In this document: piece after piece, positions 6,796-8,083 of the stretch
Layout: each line of letters opens with the position of its first letter
Position numbering within the stretch: position 1 is the first letter of the stretch
Assembly: GCA_018065165.1 (NCBI GenBank)
Contig: JAGHTV010000523.1
Span: forward strand, 1-8,083
Length of the DNA stretch: 8,083 bases
Source of the DNA: Candidatus Sodaliphilus fimicaballi
Lineage (GTDB): Bacteria; Bacteroidota; Bacteroidia; Bacteroidales; Muribaculaceae
Direction: 5' to 3'
Notes under the pieces: generated by a model
What the model saw: the letters and a program-made list of their open reading frames with translations, nothing else
Databases searched by the model: none
What the model was told of the DNA's origin: nothing
Made by a program: the position numbers and the translations under genes

Positions 6796-7176
6796 TCAAC
6801 CTACGGCAATCATCTCAATCTCCACAAGGGCACCCTTGGGAAGGTCGCGCACAGCAAATGCCGAGCGAGCGGGGAAAGGTTGCTCAAAGAACTGGGCGTA
6901 CACCTCGTTCATGGGGCCAAAGTTGGCGATGTCGCTCAGCAGCACGGTTGTCTTTACCACGTTGGCAAGGGTGAGGCCCTCGCTTGCAAGGATGGCTTGC
7001 GCGTTGAGTAATGATTGGCGAGTCTGCTCCTGGATCCCACCCTCGGGGAACGCACCGGTTGCAGGGTCGATGGGAAGCTGACCCGACAGATAGTAAGTAG
7101 TGCCAACGGCAGCTATGCCCTGGCTGTAAGGACCTATTGCAGCAGGAGCCGCAGCAGTGTTAAGTGATTTCTTCAT
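6796..7176 (-). CDS. ridA: RidA-family reactive enamine/imine deaminase
   Basis: RidA proteins are small cytosolic trimers that hydrolyse reactive enamines and imines such as 2-aminoacrylate, formed by PLP enzymes like threonine dehydratase, to 2-keto acids and ammonia. This protects PLP enzymes from damage. The 126-residue length is typical. Family hallmarks are present: APAAIGPYSQG at 10-20, SGQLPIDPATG at 31-41, QTRQSLLNAQAIL at 51-63, VVKTTVLLSDI at 73-83, and the active-site region FPARSAFAVRDLPKGALVEIE at 101-121. The substrate carboxylate-binding arginine is R104, with E119/E121 at the position of the conserved acidic residue. The cysteine two residues after the arginine in Escherichia coli RidA is alanine here; other family members also lack it. 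The start is ATG 7176, without a visible Shine-Dalgarno. The gene seems to be its own unit: a terminator follows and the upstream gap is 175 bp. The exact substrate is not shown. Confidence 0.93.
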   Translation of the reverse strand: MKKSLNTAAAPAAIGPYSQGIAAVGTTYYLSGQLPIDPATGAFPEGGIQEQTRQSLLNAQAILASEGLTLANVVKTTVLLSDIANFGPMNEVYAQFFEQPFPARSAFAVRDLPKGALVEIEMIAVG

Positions 7177-7351
7177 AATTCAAATATTTATTCGTTATAA
7201 TTTTGTTCGTATTCGTCTTCACACAAAAAGAAAATATTTTCTACTCGTCGATAGCTATCGCCTGAAAAATGGCTTGCTCCGCAAGCAAAATGGAATTACC
7301 TACGCAGCATGATTATGTGCCCACTCATTTTCTTTTCTACTCACCACAGCT
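7177..7351. other. Intergenic region with three perfect inverted repeats
   Basis: Between the RidA gene and the small cysteine protein there are three perfect inverted repeats: AGAAAATATTTTCT (7229-7242), CGATAGCTATCG (7249-7260) and GCTTGC-TCC-GCAAGC (7272-7286). The last is the likely terminator of the upstream gene. The first two lie about 53-84 bp before the RidA start and could be operator sites. No exact TAnnTTTG promoter box is visible for the RidA gene, only a relaxed AATATTTG close to the start. Confidence 0.4.
7265..7286 (-). terminator. Probable terminator after the small four-cysteine gene
   Basis: On the minus strand GCTTGC, loop GGA, GCAAGC (7286-7272) is a perfect 6-bp GC-rich stem, followed two bases later by five T (7269-7265). 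It lies 65 bp after the TAG stop at 7352. On the plus strand no T-run follows, so it works only in the direction of this gene. Confidence 0.55.
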
Positions 7352-7561
7352 CTATCGTCGCATAGTGAGGGAGACTTCCATGTAGGTGCGTATGCCGTCG
7401 ATGTAGTCTCGATAGACTTCCTCGGCATCGCGGCCGTGAAGTATGCTGCACTTGCCGCATATCTCACAGTTGGCAAGGCAACGCCATTTCTCACGAACGT
7501 AGCGCTCGCGCTCCTGGCGCGTTGAGTCGTGTATGTCGGGAGGTGTTGTGCCTGGTGCCAT
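7352..7561 (-). CDS. Small conserved-looking protein with CX3CX2CX2C cluster, function unknown
   Basis: The protein has 69 residues, starts at ATG 7561 and ends at TAG 7352. The N-terminal 25 residues are charged and Pro-rich, without a signal peptide or membrane segment, so it should be cytoplasmic. C28, C32, C35 and C38 form CLANCEICGKC, a spacing suited to binding zinc or an iron-sulfur cluster. The C-terminal half, GRDAEEVYRDYIDGIRTYMEV, looks like a helical segment. A well-placed promoter in front and a terminator behind support a real gene. The sequence reminds me of small uncharacterised Bacteroidetes proteins, but I cannot name the family. The first three cysteines have the CX3CX2C spacing of radical SAM enzymes, but the protein is far too small for that fold. 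It is divergent from the secreted-protein gene at 7689, so the two may share regulation. Confidence 0.75.
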   Translation of the reverse strand: MAPGTTPPDIHDSTRQERERYVREKWRCLANCEICGKCSILHGRDAEEVYRDYIDGIRTYMEVSLTMRR

Positions 7562-7582
7562 ATCGAGTTACATTTTGCACCT

Positions 7583-7615
7583 CAAAGTTACAAAAAATAT
7601 TCGGTAAAAAACAAC
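7583..7615 (-). promoter_or_regulatory. Bacteroidetes-type promoter of the small four-cysteine gene
   Basis: On the minus strand GTTG (7615-7612) serves as the -33 element and TAACTTTG (7590-7583) is an exact match to the -7 consensus TAnnTTTG, with a 21-bp spacer. The start codon lies 22 bp downstream of the -7 box, which implies a leader of about 15 nt. Confidence 0.65.
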
Positions 7616-7631
7616 TTTGGCAGCACAGAAA

Positions 7632-7663
7632 TTTGGGTATTTGGGAAAGGCGATGTAACTTTG
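7632..7663 (+). promoter_or_regulatory. Bacteroidetes-type promoter of the secreted-protein gene
   Basis: TTTG at 7632-7635 and TAACTTTG at 7656-7663 match both promoter elements with a 20-bp spacer. Transcription would start near 7670, about 19 nt before ATG 7689. This is the best promoter match in the window. Confidence 0.75.
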
Positions 7664-7688
7664 AAATCTAATCATAAACCCGACTATT

Positions 7689-8083
7689 ATGAAACGCATA
7701 TTTCTCGCTATTGTTATCGCTGCAACTACGATTGTCGTTTTTGGACAAAAAGCAGTACTCACAGGACAGACCCGCACAACAAAGAATCTCCCAGCTCGTC
7801 CCTTGACAGGCGTGATGAGCGGTACCGATTTTATCGCCATGTGCGACACCATCGACTTCTGGCCTCGCGAGAAAGTGATAGTGCACGAGGTGCTGCGCGG
7901 CAATGTTCCCGACTCGTTGCGTACCCTACACCAGATTGAGTTCACCACTCCCATCGTCGATAGTGTGGAAGTGCTGCGCAAACCCCACAAGATACAGCTA
8001 TGGGTAGCGTGCGACTACCTTGCCATAGGCTACGACGAGGACTTCATGCGCATGCCTATGGGTCCGCTTGCCGCCCAGGAGAT
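7689..8083 (+). CDS. Secreted protein of unknown function, N-terminal part (runs off the window)
   Basis: An open frame from ATG 7689 continues for 131 codons to the window end. It begins MKRIFLAIVIAATTIVVFGQ, a signal peptide with likely cleavage between G19 and Q20. There is no lipobox cysteine there, so the mature protein is probably periplasmic or exported. The mature part includes LTGVMSGTDFIAMCDTIDFWP, EKVIVHEVLRGNVPDSLRTL and VACDYLAIGYDEDFMRMPMG. I do not recognise a named domain or catalytic motif. The DYLAIG-DEDF-PMGPLAAQE wording looks like a conserved block of an uncharacterised Bacteroidetes secreted family, but this is an impression only. Codon use is like the neighbouring genes. 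A strong promoter sits just upstream, and the gene is divergent from the small four-cysteine gene. Confidence 0.8.
   Translation, partial: MKRIFLAIVIAATTIVVFGQKAVLTGQTRTTKNLPARPLTGVMSGTDFIAMCDTIDFWPREKVIVHEVLRGNVPDSLRTLHQIEFTTPIVDSVEVLRKPHKIQLWVACDYLAIGYDEDFMRMPMGPLAAQE

Noticed and set aside
7300..7494. A 64-codon minus-strand frame overlapping the four-cysteine gene
   Set aside because: It is in another frame of the same strand, lacks a promoter at its start and would erase the cysteine cluster.
7352..7561. CX3CX2C spacing as in radical SAM enzymes
   Set aside because: The protein has 69 residues with no room for the barrel fold, and a fourth cysteine follows directly.
7529..7939. A 136-codon plus-strand frame overlapping the start of the secreted-protein gene
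   Set aside because: It overlaps both divergent promoters and the signal peptide frame starting at 7689, and its product (rich in Tyr, Arg, His and Ser) looks like an out-of-frame reading.
7568..7990. A 140-codon minus-strand frame opposite the secreted-protein gene
   Set aside because: It covers the promoter region of both divergent genes and has no recognisable motif; the plus frame has a signal peptide and a consensus promoter.

Overview
The window looks like chromosomal DNA from a member of the Bacteroidales, plausibly a gut Muribaculaceae- or Prevotella-like organism. The evidence is three matches to the Bacteroidetes promoter form (TTG or TTTG, 20-21 bp, TAnnTTTG), a secreted protein with a type B type IX secretion (T9SS) sorting domain, starts without a clear Shine-Dalgarno, and a UvrA whose wording resembles Bacteroides UvrA. 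The family-level placement is inference.

Layout: bases 1-227 hold the N-terminal part of an XRE-type helix-turn-helix regulator on the minus strand, cut by the window edge. Bases 228-1122 are very AT-rich and carry no credible gene. They do hold several dyad and half-site motifs that could be operators. Next comes a minus-strand unit read from about 6616 down to about 1123: a surface or secreted protein with a gliding-motility/T9SS type B C-terminal domain (5144-6574), a periplasmic lytic transglycosylase (4149-5120) and the nucleotide excision repair ATPase UvrA (1303-4140). Gaps are 23 bp and 8 bp. A promoter lies at 6623-6654 and a strong intrinsic terminator at 1123-1162, so this is very probably one operon.

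Upstream of it, 6796-7176 is a RidA-family enamine/imine deaminase on the minus strand with its own hairpin terminator (6736-6768). Then 7352-7561 encodes a 69-residue protein with four closely spaced cysteines, also minus strand. It is divergent from a secreted protein of unknown function that starts at 7689 on the plus strand and runs off the window. The two divergent genes have facing promoters with the same -7 word, TAACTTTG.

Most of the window is ordinary housekeeping content. I do not see a defence system, CRISPR array, transposase, rRNA or tRNA, and I cannot claim a new system. The points most worth a second look are the paired-arm RNA structure after uvrA, the operator-like motifs beside the XRE gene, the small four-cysteine protein, and the linking of a T9SS cargo, a cell-wall lytic enzyme and a DNA repair gene in one transcript.
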